From Hyphomicrobiales bacterium (lineage in GTDB: Bacteria > Pseudomonadota > Alphaproteobacteria > Rhizobiales > Devosiaceae): a stretch of DNA of 49,162 nt. The DNA is taken from contig UCAU01000035.1 of the NCBI GenBank assembly GCA_900470445.1, positions 1 to 49,162 of the forward strand, written 5' to 3'. Both the position numbers and the translations under genes were made by a program. The notes under the pieces are model-generated. The model searched no databases, was not told the origin of the DNA, and was given only the letters and a program-made list of their open reading frames with translations. Shown piece after piece: positions 1 to 9,349 of the stretch (position 1 is the stretch's first letter; each line of letters opens with the position of its first letter).

Positions 1-597
1 CGCTATCAGCAGCGCAATCCCAAGGCGCCGCTGCAGGTGAGCCTGGGCGATCAACTCCGCTGTCTCGATCAGTTGCTGTCGGGCGATATCTCGCTCTTTG
101 TATCGCACGAAATCCGCGGCTTGAACGCCGGTATCGGTGCGCAGTTCATCCGACTAAGTCAGGTTTACAACGGGGTGTTCGTCCGCGAGGGGCATCCTTT
201 GCTCGCAGGGGTACGGACACGCGAAGAAATCGAAGCCTATCCGGTGGTGACCAGTTCCCTGGCAGAAAGCCGGCACCAGCGCTTTTTCGACGAAAACTGG
301 CGCAGGCAGCGCGGCGAAGCGCTGTTCGGCCGAGAGAGCTACATTTTCGGCTCGAACTCTATTTCGGCCTGCCTCGACTATCTACGCAACACCGAGGCTT
401 TCTTGCGCATCTCCAACGTCATTGCGCCGTATTTTGCAGAACAGGGCATAATGGAGGTGAAGCAGGCTGGAACATTGGCGAGCATTCCCATGGGCATATA
501 TGTGTTGGCCGAAAGACGCGGGGAGAAGCGCCTGGAGGATGCGTTGGAATGGCTGATCGCAGCCTGCCGCGAAGCGCTACCGCCGCCGCAGGACTAG
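1..597 (+). CDS. LysR-type transcriptional regulator, 3' part (5' end outside window)
   Basis: The reading frame is open from the first base and ends with TAG at 595-597, so about 198 C-terminal residues are present and the start lies to the left of the window. The residues resemble the periplasmic-binding-protein-like effector domain of LysR regulators: an early L-x-x-L-x-x-G-D-I-S-L-F-V stretch, then V-R-E-G-H-P-L and a closing helix with L-x-W-L-I-A-A-C. The N-terminal winged helix-turn-helix, which would confirm the family, is not in the window. Its target cannot be told; the genes to the right are on the other strand and converge with it. The family call is moderately sure, the function unknown. 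Confidence 0.7.
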   Translation, partial: RYQQRNPKAPLQVSLGDQLRCLDQLLSGDISLFVSHEIRGLNAGIGAQFIRLSQVYNGVFVREGHPLLAGVRTREEIEAYPVVTSSLAESRHQRFFDENWRRQRGEALFGRESYIFGSNSISACLDYLRNTEAFLRISNVIAPYFAEQGIMEVKQAGTLASIPMGIYVLAERRGEKRLEDALEWLIAACREALPPPQD

Positions 598-703
598 GCG
601 GCCGTGCGAGCTTTGCGCGCGACGCGTCCAAAACCCGCCTCAAGTTCAATGACTGCAAGGATATCGCCTGTCCATGTTGGAGCAGGAGGCCGAAAGCGGC
701 TCC

Positions 704-725
704 AGCCCCGGATTGGTCCGGGGCT
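704..725 (-). terminator. Perfect 9-bp GC-rich hairpin downstream of the outer-membrane barrel gene
   Basis: The arms at 704-712 and 717-725 (AGCCCCGGA / TCCGGGGCT) pair perfectly around a 4-nt loop. The hairpin lies 10 bp beyond the stop of the leftward gene that ends at 735. A second short hairpin (CCG-AAAG-CGG) follows at about 687-702. There is no clear U-tract, so it may be a weak or factor-assisted terminator, or a 3' stability element. It also lies between convergent genes, so it could serve both strands. Confidence 0.5.
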
Positions 726-734
726 GGTGGTGGT

Positions 735-3700
735 TCAGAACTTGGCGATGACGTTTACGAAGGCGCCTTGGTCGTTGAAGGTGAGGTCGCGCATGTCGTC
801 GGAGAACTGGCCGAAATTGTAGCCCAGGCCGACTTTGAAATTGTCGCCGAGATGGCGGTAGACGGCGGCCAGGGCGCCCAGGTCGGTGGTTTGGGCCTCG
901 GGCATGTGCATGACGCGGCCTTCGAGCAGGATGTCCCAGTTCTTGACCACATGCAGGTCGGCCCGCAGGATGCCCAGATGGGCTGAGGAAACCTGCCAGT
1001 CTTCGGCAAAGCCGGTGCCCGAGCCGTCATCGGTGCGGTTCTTCACCTCGCCATAGCGGAAGCCGTATTTGGCGCCGACAGTCAGCCAGGGCAGCAGATC
1101 GTAATCGACGTCGAGCGAGAGGATGTGGCTGCGCTGGGCCGGGGCGAACAGATCCCCGGTGGCGCCGCTGACCAATTGGTTATTGCCGGGCATGTCGTAG
1201 AGCCAGGTATAGCGGAACAGCGCATTGAGCCGGTCATTATCGACCGGGCGATAGGCGTAGCCGATCGAGGCTTCCAGGTAATCGGTGTCCTGGAACACCG
1301 TATCGGGAGAGCGCGCATCGGAGATGACGGCATCCACATTGGCGAGCAGGCGCCAGTCCTCGCTGGTCTTCCAGGACAGGCCCCCGGCGAACAGATAGGT
1401 GTTCTGGTCGCGGGTGTGGTCGGAAGAGTCCTCGATGCGCACTTCGCCGCGGGCATTGGCCTTGATTCCCGCCTCGTCATCGACATAGCTGACGGCCAGC
1501 GAGGGGGCGTAGCGATCGAAATCGCTGCGCTGCAGATTGGTCAGCGGATCGGTGGTGTCGTCGCGCACCTGCCCGACCACCAGGCCCGCATCCACACTCC
1601 AGAAGGAATCGGGGGTAAACAGGATGCCGTAGGTCTGCGCCAGCGAGCGCTTTTGTCCGAACATGTCATAGCTGGTTTCGGCATAGGCGGCGGCATAGTC
1701 GTCGAGCCGGCGTTTGAGGCCAACCACCAGCGTGCCGCCCTGATCGTCGAGCAGGGCAAAGCTCTTGTTGATATCGAAGCTGCGCAGCGGCTCGAGCCGG
1801 TAGCCGGCATAGTAATGCTCGTCCGGATTGGGATCGAAGGTGATCCCGGCCAGGGCGCCCAGCCCGCCGGTGCCATAGGAGACTTCGCCGGAGATGGCGA
1901 TGGTGTCGGTCAGGCCGAACTCGGCGCCAATGCCGGCCCGGTCATTGCGGCTGATATCACCCTCCAGCCCCAGCGTGGCCTGGCCGAAGGCATAGAGTTT
2001 GCGCTTTTCTTCCCATTGATACTCGATGCGGATACCGGCATCGAGGCGCGAGCCGTCATAGCCGGATTTGCCGGCGCTGATGGCGCGCGGCGACATCAAT
2101 TCGGTATAGCTCAGGCCCAAGGAAGCATTCCAGTAATCGTCGAGCTGCCAGGCGAGGCTCGCATCGCCCTCCCGCTTGATCTGGCCTTCGCCATCCTCGA
2201 AATCGTCATAGCCGAGGGCCAGGGCGACGTCCTGGTTAAGCGCCACATCGGCGGAGAGACCCCAGAGCCATTGATCGGTCGAGACCTGCTGGGAGAGGCT
2301 GGAAAAGCCGGCTTCCTTGTTCTCGTAATAGAAGCCGGCCTTGCCATCGAGCCCGGCATAACCCAGATCGCCCAACCCCAGCTGGCCTTCGACGCGCCAG
2401 GCCAGGGCCGATTTATTGGCAATGCCGGCCGTGCCGTGTTCGCCCCAGGTCAGCCCGCCATCGGCGGAGCGCGACAGGCCAAAGCCGGGTCCTTCGGAAT
2501 GGGCGATTTCGGCGCGCAGGAAGGTATCCTGCGAGGCGCGCAATTCCACATCGGCCCCCAGGCCCACCTGATCGGCGGGTCCGGTGGTTTCGCTCATGCC
2601 GGTGACCCCGACGCGCAGATTGTCGGTGAACCAATGCTGGGCTCGGCCGCCATAGACATAGCCATCGACATCGTCGGCCGCGGGCACGAACTCATATTGG
2701 GCAATGAGATAGACATTGCCGCCACCAAAGGCGCCGTCGCGCACGGGGCCCGTGGCGGCGGTCTGCCAGGACAGCGGCGACTTGAGGATGGCGATGCCCT
2801 GCAGGTAGTCGAAGCTATAATCCTTGCCATATTGCAGGGTGCGGCGGCTGACGACACGACCGGTAACGGCATCGCGGATTTCAACGCTCAGGGTTTCCGA
2901 GCCCACGGTAATGTCCTGGCGGCGCAGGAAATAGGCCGACCCGCCCGTGGCCAGGAACTCCTCGCGCTGCGGCAGCGTATCGGGCAGAGCCGCGTAGGCG
3001 GTGATTTCGGTGCGCCGCTCGCCGAAGGCGGTGGTGTCCTCGGAGCGGTAGAGCGCATTGGCGCCATACAATGCCCGCTCGGAGCGCAGGAATTCGGTGC
3101 CGGTAATGCTGGTCTGGTAATTGCCCCACATCACATGGCTGTCGCCCCGCTCGAGCCGCACATAGAACTTGCCGCTGGTGGGCGCGTCCTCGACCAGGGT
3201 CGAATCGTCGCCGTAGACCGGGTAGTAATCATCGGGGTCGAGATGGCGCAGGAAGTCGCGCGGATTGCGCTTGCCGATATTGCCGAACAGCTCCTGCAAT
3301 TCCTCCTCATCGGTGTCGGCGGCGGCGGTCAGCAGATATTCGCCCTTGATCTTGCCCTTGACGTAAAAGGCCAGGCGCCCCTTGCTGTAGATGTCGTCAT
3401 ATTCGCCGGGCCGCACACTTTCGATATGCTCGTCCCCGGTGCGCAGCCCGACGGTGACATCGGCCAGGGCGACATAGAACCAGTCATTGTCGGGAATATT
3501 GATGTCGCGGCTGAACTGCAGCCCGTCCTTGCCCTGATTGCCGGCCAGGGCCACATCGACCTGGTGCTCGCCGGGCGGCAGAATGCGCTGCACCACGAAA
3601 GAACGATCGGAGTCCAGAGCAATGGTTTCGCCCAGGGCGCGCACGGCATAGCCGTCTGGCACGCCATGGCCATAGACGGTGACGGCGCCGCCATTGATCG

Positions 3701-4382
3701 GGATATTGCGGATGGCGGAACGGTCATTGGAGAGATCGATCGTCCCCTGCCCGGCGCCGTTGCCCACGGGCTTGACCGGGGCCGACAGGGTCTCGTCGAA
3801 CCGCCCTTCGGCATCATAGACGCGCAGCACATAGCTCAGCGGCACTTCGCCCTGCGGCGGGGTCCAGCTGGCCGTGCCATTGATGTCGACCGGCAGGCTG
3901 ATCACTGCCTGCTGGCCCAGCCAATTGGTCTCCCCGAGAATGCGAATCTCGGAGCGGGCGATGAAGCCGGGATAATTGGACGCCGTCTCGAACGTAACCT
4001 GCCCGCCGCTGGGCCGGGCCAACACGTTGAGAAGCGGCTTGGCTTCAAGGCCATCGAACTTGACCTGGATATCCACCGCGCTCAGCCCCAGATCGGTCTG
4101 GCGCTGCACATCGACCGGCCGGGTCTTGCCACTCTCGTCCACGGTCTGGCCGTCGACGCTGATCATGAAGGGGATGCTGGCTTTGTCGGCCGGCGTCTCG
4201 GCCTCGGTGTTTGCCCCGACCGGCAGGCTGCCGGTCGCGCTGTTATTGGCAACCTTGCCGTCGGTCTGGCTGAACGCGGGAGCGATCAACCCGGCATTTG
4301 CCACCAGGGCGGTGCTGGCCAGCAGCAAGACATGGCGCAGGCGAAAAGACATTCCAGTATTGATGATGGTGCTCATCGTCAT
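735..4382 (-). CDS. Large outer-membrane beta-barrel protein, partner of the DUF11 repeat protein
   Basis: The protein has 1215 aa. I chose ATG at 4382 because it overlaps the stop of the preceding gene as ATGA, which suggests translational coupling. A longer in-frame ATG at 4442 would lie inside the upstream gene. Residues about 10-38 form a signal peptide (hydrophobic LLLASTALVANAGLIAPAFSQ). The first third looks like beta-sandwich modules (P-L-S-Y-V-L-R-V-Y-D). From about residue 350 to the end there are alternating amphipathic strands rich in Tyr, Gly, Asp and Arg, closing with V-I-A-K-F. A C-terminal Phe is the usual BAM-recognition signal of outer-membrane barrels. The segment L-x-Y-G-K-D-Y-S-F-D-Y-x-x-G-I-A-I-L recalls strands of very large barrels such as SprA, but this is only a resemblance. 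It may anchor or export the repeat protein encoded just upstream; that is inference. Confidence 0.72.
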   Translation of the reverse strand: MTMSTIINTGMSFRLRHVLLLASTALVANAGLIAPAFSQTDGKVANNSATGSLPVGANTEAETPADKASIPFMISVDGQTVDESGKTRPVDVQRQTDLGLSAVDIQVKFDGLEAKPLLNVLARPSGGQVTFETASNYPGFIARSEIRILGETNWLGQQAVISLPVDINGTASWTPPQGEVPLSYVLRVYDAEGRFDETLSAPVKPVGNGAGQGTIDLSNDRSAIRNIPINGGAVTVYGHGVPDGYAVRALGETIALDSDRSFVVQRILPPGEHQVDVALAGNQGKDGLQFSRDINIPDNDWFYVALADVTVGLRTGDEHIESVRPGEYDDIYSKGRLAFYVKGKIKGEYLLTAAADTDEEELQELFGNIGKRNPRDFLRHLDPDDYYPVYGDDSTLVEDAPTSGKFYVRLERGDSHVMWGNYQTSITGTEFLRSERALYGANALYRSEDTTAFGERRTEITAYAALPDTLPQREEFLATGGSAYFLRRQDITVGSETLSVEIRDAVTGRVVSRRTLQYGKDYSFDYLQGIAILKSPLSWQTAATGPVRDGAFGGGNVYLIAQYEFVPAADDVDGYVYGGRAQHWFTDNLRVGVTGMSETTGPADQVGLGADVELRASQDTFLRAEIAHSEGPGFGLSRSADGGLTWGEHGTAGIANKSALAWRVEGQLGLGDLGYAGLDGKAGFYYENKEAGFSSLSQQVSTDQWLWGLSADVALNQDVALALGYDDFEDGEGQIKREGDASLAWQLDDYWNASLGLSYTELMSPRAISAGKSGYDGSRLDAGIRIEYQWEEKRKLYAFGQATLGLEGDISRNDRAGIGAEFGLTDTIAISGEVSYGTGGLGALAGITFDPNPDEHYYAGYRLEPLRSFDINKSFALLDDQGGTLVVGLKRRLDDYAAAYAETSYDMFGQKRSLAQTYGILFTPDSFWSVDAGLVVGQVRDDTTDPLTNLQRSDFDRYAPSLAVSYVDDEAGIKANARGEVRIEDSSDHTRDQNTYLFAGGLSWKTSEDWRLLANVDAVISDARSPDTVFQDTDYLEASIGYAYRPVDNDRLNALFRYTWLYDMPGNNQLVSGATGDLFAPAQRSHILSLDVDYDLLPWLTVGAKYGFRYGEVKNRTDDGSGTGFAEDWQVSSAHLGILRADLHVVKNWDILLEGRVMHMPEAQTTDLGALAAVYRHLGDNFKVGLGYNFGQFSDDMRDLTFNDQGAFVNVIAKF

Positions 4383-7300
4383 AGCCCCGTCTCCACGCGC
4401 ATTTCGATTTCCAGGCGGTATTGCCCCGACAGGCGCTCCCAACGGTCGCGGATCAGATCACTGACCTGCCGCAGGCGGTCCTCGGCCAGCTCGGGATCGG
4501 CGCCGGGGTCGATATAGGAGAGGCGCAAGACCGACTGCTCCTCGTCCAGTACGCCGATCAATTGATCGACGCCCGCGGCCCATTGCGGCAGCAGTTCGGT
4601 GCTGCCGGGTTCAAACGCCTGGTCCTGCAGGTCCAGCCGCACCACCCGGCCGATGGCCACGCCAAAATCCAGCGAGGTCATCTTGCCGGCGGTCAGCCGC
4701 ACCACGCGGGGATTTTCGGTGGTGAGCCGATAGCCCGATGGCAGGGTGCGCGGATCAAGCTTCATGATGAAGTTCGAGCCGATGCGCTGGTCGGGCAAAG
4801 CCGCGCAGGCGACATGGAAGCGGCCATGCGCGTCTGTCGTCACCAGCCACCCCTTGACCGTGGCGAGGCGCACCCCGGGCAGGCCCAGTTCCCCCTCGTC
4901 CTGATAGCCATTGCGGTTTTTGTCATCGAACACCCGTCCGATGATCTCGCTGCAATCGAAGACCGGCTCGATCATGATCTCGACAGTCGCCGTGGCATCG
5001 GGCGCCAGCGGATTACCCGCCGCATCGGTGACACTGGCCCGATTCACATGCTCGCCCGGTCCCGCCGAGCTCAGCGCCAGCATGCGCAGCCGGATCTCGA
5101 CCGCAGCATTGGCCGGCACATTGATGCCCTCAAACACCACGCGCCGCCCATCGATCACCGGCGTCGCCGCAACCCCACCAATGCTCGCCGAGCCCTCCAC
5201 ATAGCGGAACCCAGACGGCAGGGTGTCGACGATGGTCAGCCCTGTGGCCGAACTGCCGGCATGGTTGGTCACCGTAATCGCAAACGGAGCCTCCTCACCC
5301 CGCCGGATCTGCCGGCGCAGCGCGATCTTGGCCACCGAGATATCGCCCGACGCGGCGGCCGGAATGGTGACCTCGGAGCGGGCCGTGCTGGATGGCACAT
5401 TGATCCCGTTAAAGGAGCCCTGGGCCCTGGCGGTGTTCTCGACGCCATCGGCGAGGCCAGCCGCATTGTCGATATCGGTCTGGTCGAGCACGTAAGTCGC
5501 CGTGAACGCCTGCGATTGACCGGGCGCCAGTGTGACGGGGCCGGGCTCGAAGGTGGAGAGGCTATTGGCGGCGGGCCGGCCATTGAAGGTCGGGCCGGCA
5601 TCGAGCGGCCAGACATCATTGGCCGTCTGGCCACCCTCATTGGTGATCAGGATCGTATAGGTGATGGTGTCACCCAGGTTGGCATTGCCATCGCCATCCA
5701 GATCGTTGAACACGCCGGTCTTGACCGTGCCCAGGCTCACCGGCGAGGGCGGAATGGTCACCGTATCGGGCGGGCTGGTGATCGGCGGACCCGATGGCGG
5801 CGTGCCGGTGGCCGTGGCCGTATTGACCACTGAGCCATTGTCGACATCGGCCTGGGTCGGCGTATAGCGCGCCGTGAAGGTGAAGATCGCGCCGGGTGCC
5901 AGCGTTTGCGGGCCCTGGTCGATCGTGACCAGCGGATCTTCGACCATGACATTGGTCAGCGTCACCGTGCCGGTATTCCGCACCAGGAACGCATAGCTGA
6001 TGGTTTCGCCGGCATCGAGCAGGTTATCGCCATCCAGATCGTTGAGCGTACCCGTCTTGACCACGGTCAGCCCCGGGGTCTGGTCCGGCGGCACGGTGAC
6101 CGTGTCGGGCGGGCTGGTCGTGGTGCTGCCGCCCGGATCGGTGCCGGTGCCGCTGGCCGTGTTGACCACCGAGCCATTGTCGATATCGGCCTGGGTTGGC
6201 GTATAGGTCGCCGTGAAGGTGAAGCTGCCGCCCGGCGCCAGGGTCTGCGGACCCTGGTCGATCGTGACCAGCGGATCGTCCACGCTGACATTGGTCTGCG
6301 TCACCGTGCCGGTATTGCGGACCAGGAACGCGTAGCTGATGGTTTCGCCCGGATCGAGCAAGCCATCGCCATCCAGATCGTTGAGCGTACCGGTCTTGAC
6401 GATGGTGAGGCCCGGCGTCTGCTCGGGGGGAACGGTGACGGTATCGGGCGGGCTTTCAGTGGTGCCGCCGCCAGGCTCGGTGCCGGTGGCACTGGCCGTA
6501 TTGGTCACCGCGCCAGTGTCGATATCGGCCTGGGTCGGCGTATAGGTCGCCGTGAAGGTGAAGCTTGCACCCGGCGCCAACGTCTGCGGGCCCTGATCGA
6601 TCGTGACCATCGGATCGTTGATCATGACATTGCTCATGGTCAGCGTGCCGGTATTGGTGGCGAGGAAGGCAAAGCTGATGGTTTCGCCCAGATCGATCAG
6701 CCCGTCGCCGTCCAGATCGTTGAGCGTACCGGTCTTGACGATGGTCAGCCCCGGGGTCTGCTCGGGCGGCACGGTAACCGTGTCGGGCGGGCTGGTGATG
6801 GTGCCGCCGCTCGGATCGGTGCCGGTGCCGCTGGCCGTGTTGACCACCGAGCCATTGTCGATATCGGCCTGGCTGGGCGTATAGCTCGCCGTGAAGGTGA
6901 AGGCACCACCGGGCGCCAGCGTCTGCGGGCCCTGATTGACCGTTACCAGCGGATCGCTCACCGTCACCCCACTCAGGGGCACATTTCCGGTATTGGTGAC
7001 GCGGAAGGTGTAGTTGATGGTCTCGCCCAGATCGAGCAGACCATCACCATCGAGGTCGTTCAGCGTGCCGGTCTTGACGATGGTCATAGCCGGGGCCTGC
7101 GGCACGTTGGTGTCGGTCGAGGTGTTTGTGCTGGTGTCGGGATCGGGCGAGTCCGGCGGATTGGTGACGGTCGCCGTGTTGACCAGATCGCCGGTAAACC
7201 CGGCCGGCACGCTCATGGTGAGCGTATAGGTGGCCGTGCCGCCAACCGGCAGGCTGGCCGTGGTGCTGATCCCGCCCACCCCGCTCGCCGCGCCGCACAC

Positions 7301-9349
7301 GCCGCCGGCACCCACGCAGGTCCAGTTCGCCGTGGTGATGCCGGCCGGCAGCGGATCGCTCACCGTCGCACCCTGCACGCCGAAGGGACCGCTATTGCTG
7401 ACGACGATGGTATAGGTGGTGTCGAGGCCCGGCGAATAGACGGTCTGGTTGTCGGTCTTGGTGATCGTCAGGTCGGCGGGGAAACCGAGCGGCGTGGTGA
7501 CGCATTTGGCGCCATCATTGCTGCCCGAGCCCTGCAGGTTCGAGATCAGCGTGGCGGCGCCGGTCGTCACGTTGAACTGGTAGAAGCCGCCGCTGTTATT
7601 GCTGCCGAAGACGCCATTGGTGGCGCCGAACATGCCGCCGAAATTACCGGCGACCCCCGTCGGGCCGACGGCAGTGACATTGCCGTTCGCGGGATTGATG
7701 GCGAACAGGCCGGCGCCGTCGACCGCCGTGTAGAGCAGGCCATTGTGCCACCCCATGTCCAGGGTGCCGACACTCTGGCTCAGTGGCACTGGGGTAGCCG
7801 TCATTGTCGCCAGATTGACGCGGTAGAGCGTCGTGCTTGTCGCCACATAATATGTGCCGTCTGGCCCAATCTCACCAGAAACACTGCCACCGGGAAAACC
7901 TGTAATCGTGCCGAGGTTCGTCACGCTGCCGTCGCTGCCAATGCGAACCAGTGTGTTCGGCGTCGCCGAAATCTCGAGCCCGTAGATGTAGCCATCGGTG
8001 GGGTGCATCGCGATTGCGTTGTACTGGTTTGACGAGGTCGGCCCGACCGCGGCTACGACGAAGGGATTGGAGCCCGTGTCGAACTCGAAAAGACCGGACG
8101 GAACACCCTGCCCGAGATACATGGTCGCATTGCACGCGCCGAAGGAGGGCTGTGTGTTGTAGGTAACCGAGGTGCTGCCGGGCGGGTTGAGGCCTACGGA
8201 CGAGGTGATGTTCGAGGCGTCGTTGGTGTAGGTTCCGGCGGTGGTCGATCTGACGGGGACGGTTGCCGTGCACGAGGCCAAGCCGGCCGTAAGATTGCCC
8301 GAGAGAGAAATGGCGGTTGCGCCGACAGGCGCCGTAAGGACGCCCGCGGGGCAGTTGGTGGCTATGTCGGCCGACGCCACCGTCAGGCCCGCTGGGAGGG
8401 TGTCGGTGAAGGACCAGCCGTTCTTCGCGCCCAACTCAGAAGTGTTCGTGATTGTAAAGGTCAGCGTCGTCACCCCGCCGACGCCAAGACTGGTCGGGGA
8501 GAAGGACTTGTCCAACTGCGGGGTGGCGTCGAGAATCCTGATATTGTCGAAGGCATGGTCGTTGCCGGTGCCGCTGCCATTGTTGTTGACCATCCGCACG
8601 CCGACCGAAGCGCCGCTGATCAGCACGGCTCCGTTGGAGGAATAGGTGCCGGTGTTGATCGCACCGCTTGCGGCTGCCCCGAGCGCCGGAACAGTTCGCG
8701 TCGTGCCGCTCGTACAGGCGTTGATCTGCGATCCCGCCGGGGTTGCGGCACCGCCGCCATCCAAAAGTGAGAACTGCAGCAACGGCGCAGATACGCCGCA
8801 GTTTACCGCAGCAACATCGACACTAAACGCCACAAAGCGATTGCTTGTGGCAAAGGCAATGTTCGTTGCTGTCTGGAACTCCACCAGACCGGCACCTGGA
8901 TTGCCTGCGGTAAAGGCGGAGACGGCATAATTGCCCTGTGCGGCGGCCTGGCTCTGGCCGGTATGCATGCCCAGCGCCCACGAAAGCCGCTGCGTCATGT
9001 TCCAGGTATTCTGAGACACACACTCGGTCACCTGTGCCGCAGAGTTTACCGACTGGTTGGCCGAGGCGATCCAGCCGTTGCAATCGGTCAGCCAATTAGC
9101 ATTGGCCGTATATGTCTGGCCGGACGCGCCGGTATAAGCATTGAGTTTGACGATCGGGGCGGGCCCCGGTCGATTCTGAAAATTCTCGGTGTAGATCGTC
9201 AATGCCGGCTGAGGAGTCCCCGGGGTGCCTGGCGCTGCCACAACACCGGGACTGTATGCCGCCAAAAACGCTACTCCGACGGCCAACATCGCCGCGGACG
9301 ATCCGGCAACACGGCGCGCAACATCGCGCCAGGAAAATGGCTTGTGCAT
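4379..9349 (-). CDS. Giant secreted DUF11-type repeat protein with EF-hand-like repeats and an OmpA-like tail
   Basis: The protein has 1656 aa. A signal peptide occupies residues 1-39 (core SSAAMLAVGVAFLAAYSPG, cut near VVAA). Visible modules in order: an N-terminal carbohydrate-binding-like or lectin-like region (about 45-280), a conserved-repeat module with P-x-L-D-K-S-F-S-P and D-T-L-P-A-G-L (about 280-400), a propeller-like segment with Y-x-I-D-P/G-D-G-T-Y motifs (about 400-640), and a DUF11 module (L-T-I-T-K-T-D). Four nearly identical 113-residue repeats and a divergent fifth follow, then another DUF11 module, an SdrD-B-like segment (G-R-V-F-D-D-K-N-R-N-G-Y-Q-D) and a tail resembling an OmpA-like periplasmic domain. 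Each repeat carries N-D-L-D-G-D-G-L-L-D, which fits EF-hand-like calcium binding. It is coupled by ATGA to the barrel gene. A surface or adhesin-like role is likely but unproven. Confidence 0.75.
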   Translation of the reverse strand: MHKPFSWRDVARRVAGSSAAMLAVGVAFLAAYSPGVVAAPGTPGTPQPALTIYTENFQNRPGPAPIVKLNAYTGASGQTYTANANWLTDCNGWIASANQSVNSAAQVTECVSQNTWNMTQRLSWALGMHTGQSQAAAQGNYAVSAFTAGNPGAGLVEFQTATNIAFATSNRFVAFSVDVAAVNCGVSAPLLQFSLLDGGGAATPAGSQINACTSGTTRTVPALGAAASGAINTGTYSSNGAVLISGASVGVRMVNNNGSGTGNDHAFDNIRILDATPQLDKSFSPTSLGVGGVTTLTFTITNTSELGAKNGWSFTDTLPAGLTVASADIATNCPAGVLTAPVGATAISLSGNLTAGLASCTATVPVRSTTAGTYTNDASNITSSVGLNPPGSTSVTYNTQPSFGACNATMYLGQGVPSGLFEFDTGSNPFVVAAVGPTSSNQYNAIAMHPTDGYIYGLEISATPNTLVRIGSDGSVTNLGTITGFPGGSVSGEIGPDGTYYVATSTTLYRVNLATMTATPVPLSQSVGTLDMGWHNGLLYTAVDGAGLFAINPANGNVTAVGPTGVAGNFGGMFGATNGVFGSNNSGGFYQFNVTTGAATLISNLQGSGSNDGAKCVTTPLGFPADLTITKTDNQTVYSPGLDTTYTIVVSNSGPFGVQGATVSDPLPAGITTANWTCVGAGGVCGAASGVGGISTTASLPVGGTATYTLTMSVPAGFTGDLVNTATVTNPPDSPDPDTSTNTSTDTNVPQAPAMTIVKTGTLNDLDGDGLLDLGETINYTFRVTNTGNVPLSGVTVSDPLVTVNQGPQTLAPGGAFTFTASYTPSQADIDNGSVVNTASGTGTDPSGGTITSPPDTVTVPPEQTPGLTIVKTGTLNDLDGDGLIDLGETISFAFLATNTGTLTMSNVMINDPMVTIDQGPQTLAPGASFTFTATYTPTQADIDTGAVTNTASATGTEPGGGTTESPPDTVTVPPEQTPGLTIVKTGTLNDLDGDGLLDPGETISYAFLVRNTGTVTQTNVSVDDPLVTIDQGPQTLAPGGSFTFTATYTPTQADIDNGSVVNTASGTGTDPGGSTTTSPPDTVTVPPDQTPGLTVVKTGTLNDLDGDNLLDAGETISYAFLVRNTGTVTLTNVMVEDPLVTIDQGPQTLAPGAIFTFTARYTPTQADVDNGSVVNTATATGTPPSGPPITSPPDTVTIPPSPVSLGTVKTGVFNDLDGDGNANLGDTITYTILITNEGGQTANDVWPLDAGPTFNGRPAANSLSTFEPGPVTLAPGQSQAFTATYVLDQTDIDNAAGLADGVENTARAQGSFNGINVPSSTARSEVTIPAAASGDISVAKIALRRQIRRGEEAPFAITVTNHAGSSATGLTIVDTLPSGFRYVEGSASIGGVAATPVIDGRRVVFEGINVPANAAVEIRLRMLALSSAGPGEHVNRASVTDAAGNPLAPDATATVEIMIEPVFDCSEIIGRVFDDKNRNGYQDEGELGLPGVRLATVKGWLVTTDAHGRFHVACAALPDQRIGSNFIMKLDPRTLPSGYRLTTENPRVVRLTAGKMTSLDFGVAIGRVVRLDLQDQAFEPGSTELLPQWAAGVDQLIGVLDEEQSVLRLSYIDPGADPELAEDRLRQVSDLIRDRWERLSGQYRLEIEMRVETGL
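5735..7087 (-). repeat. Four tandem in-frame 339-bp (last 336-bp) repeats inside the DUF11 gene
   Basis: Equivalent codons recur at 7058, 6719, 6380, 6041 and 5705, giving spacings of 339, 339, 339 and 336 bp. The units are about 7087-6749, 6748-6410, 6409-6071 and 6070-5735, with a diverged fifth starting at 5734. All units stay in frame and keep the coding motif K-T-G-T-L-N-D-L-D-G-D-G. The high DNA identity between units suggests recent duplication or gene conversion, so the copy number may vary between strains. Confidence 0.9.

Noticed and set aside
1125..4517. Long open frame (1130 aa) on the plus strand opposite the barrel gene
   Set aside because: It is rich in Gly, Ala, Ile and Gln without family motifs and mirrors the codon bias of the real minus-strand gene, a typical antisense shadow in high-GC DNA.
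5735..7087. Possible CRISPR array because of regular repeats
   Set aside because: Units are 339 bp, contiguous and in frame within a gene; there are no short repeats with unique spacers and no cas genes.
5906..8032. 708-aa plus-strand frame opposite the DUF11 repeats
   Set aside because: It repeats with the same 339-bp period as the coding strand and has many Arg/Gly runs; it is a shadow of the repeats.
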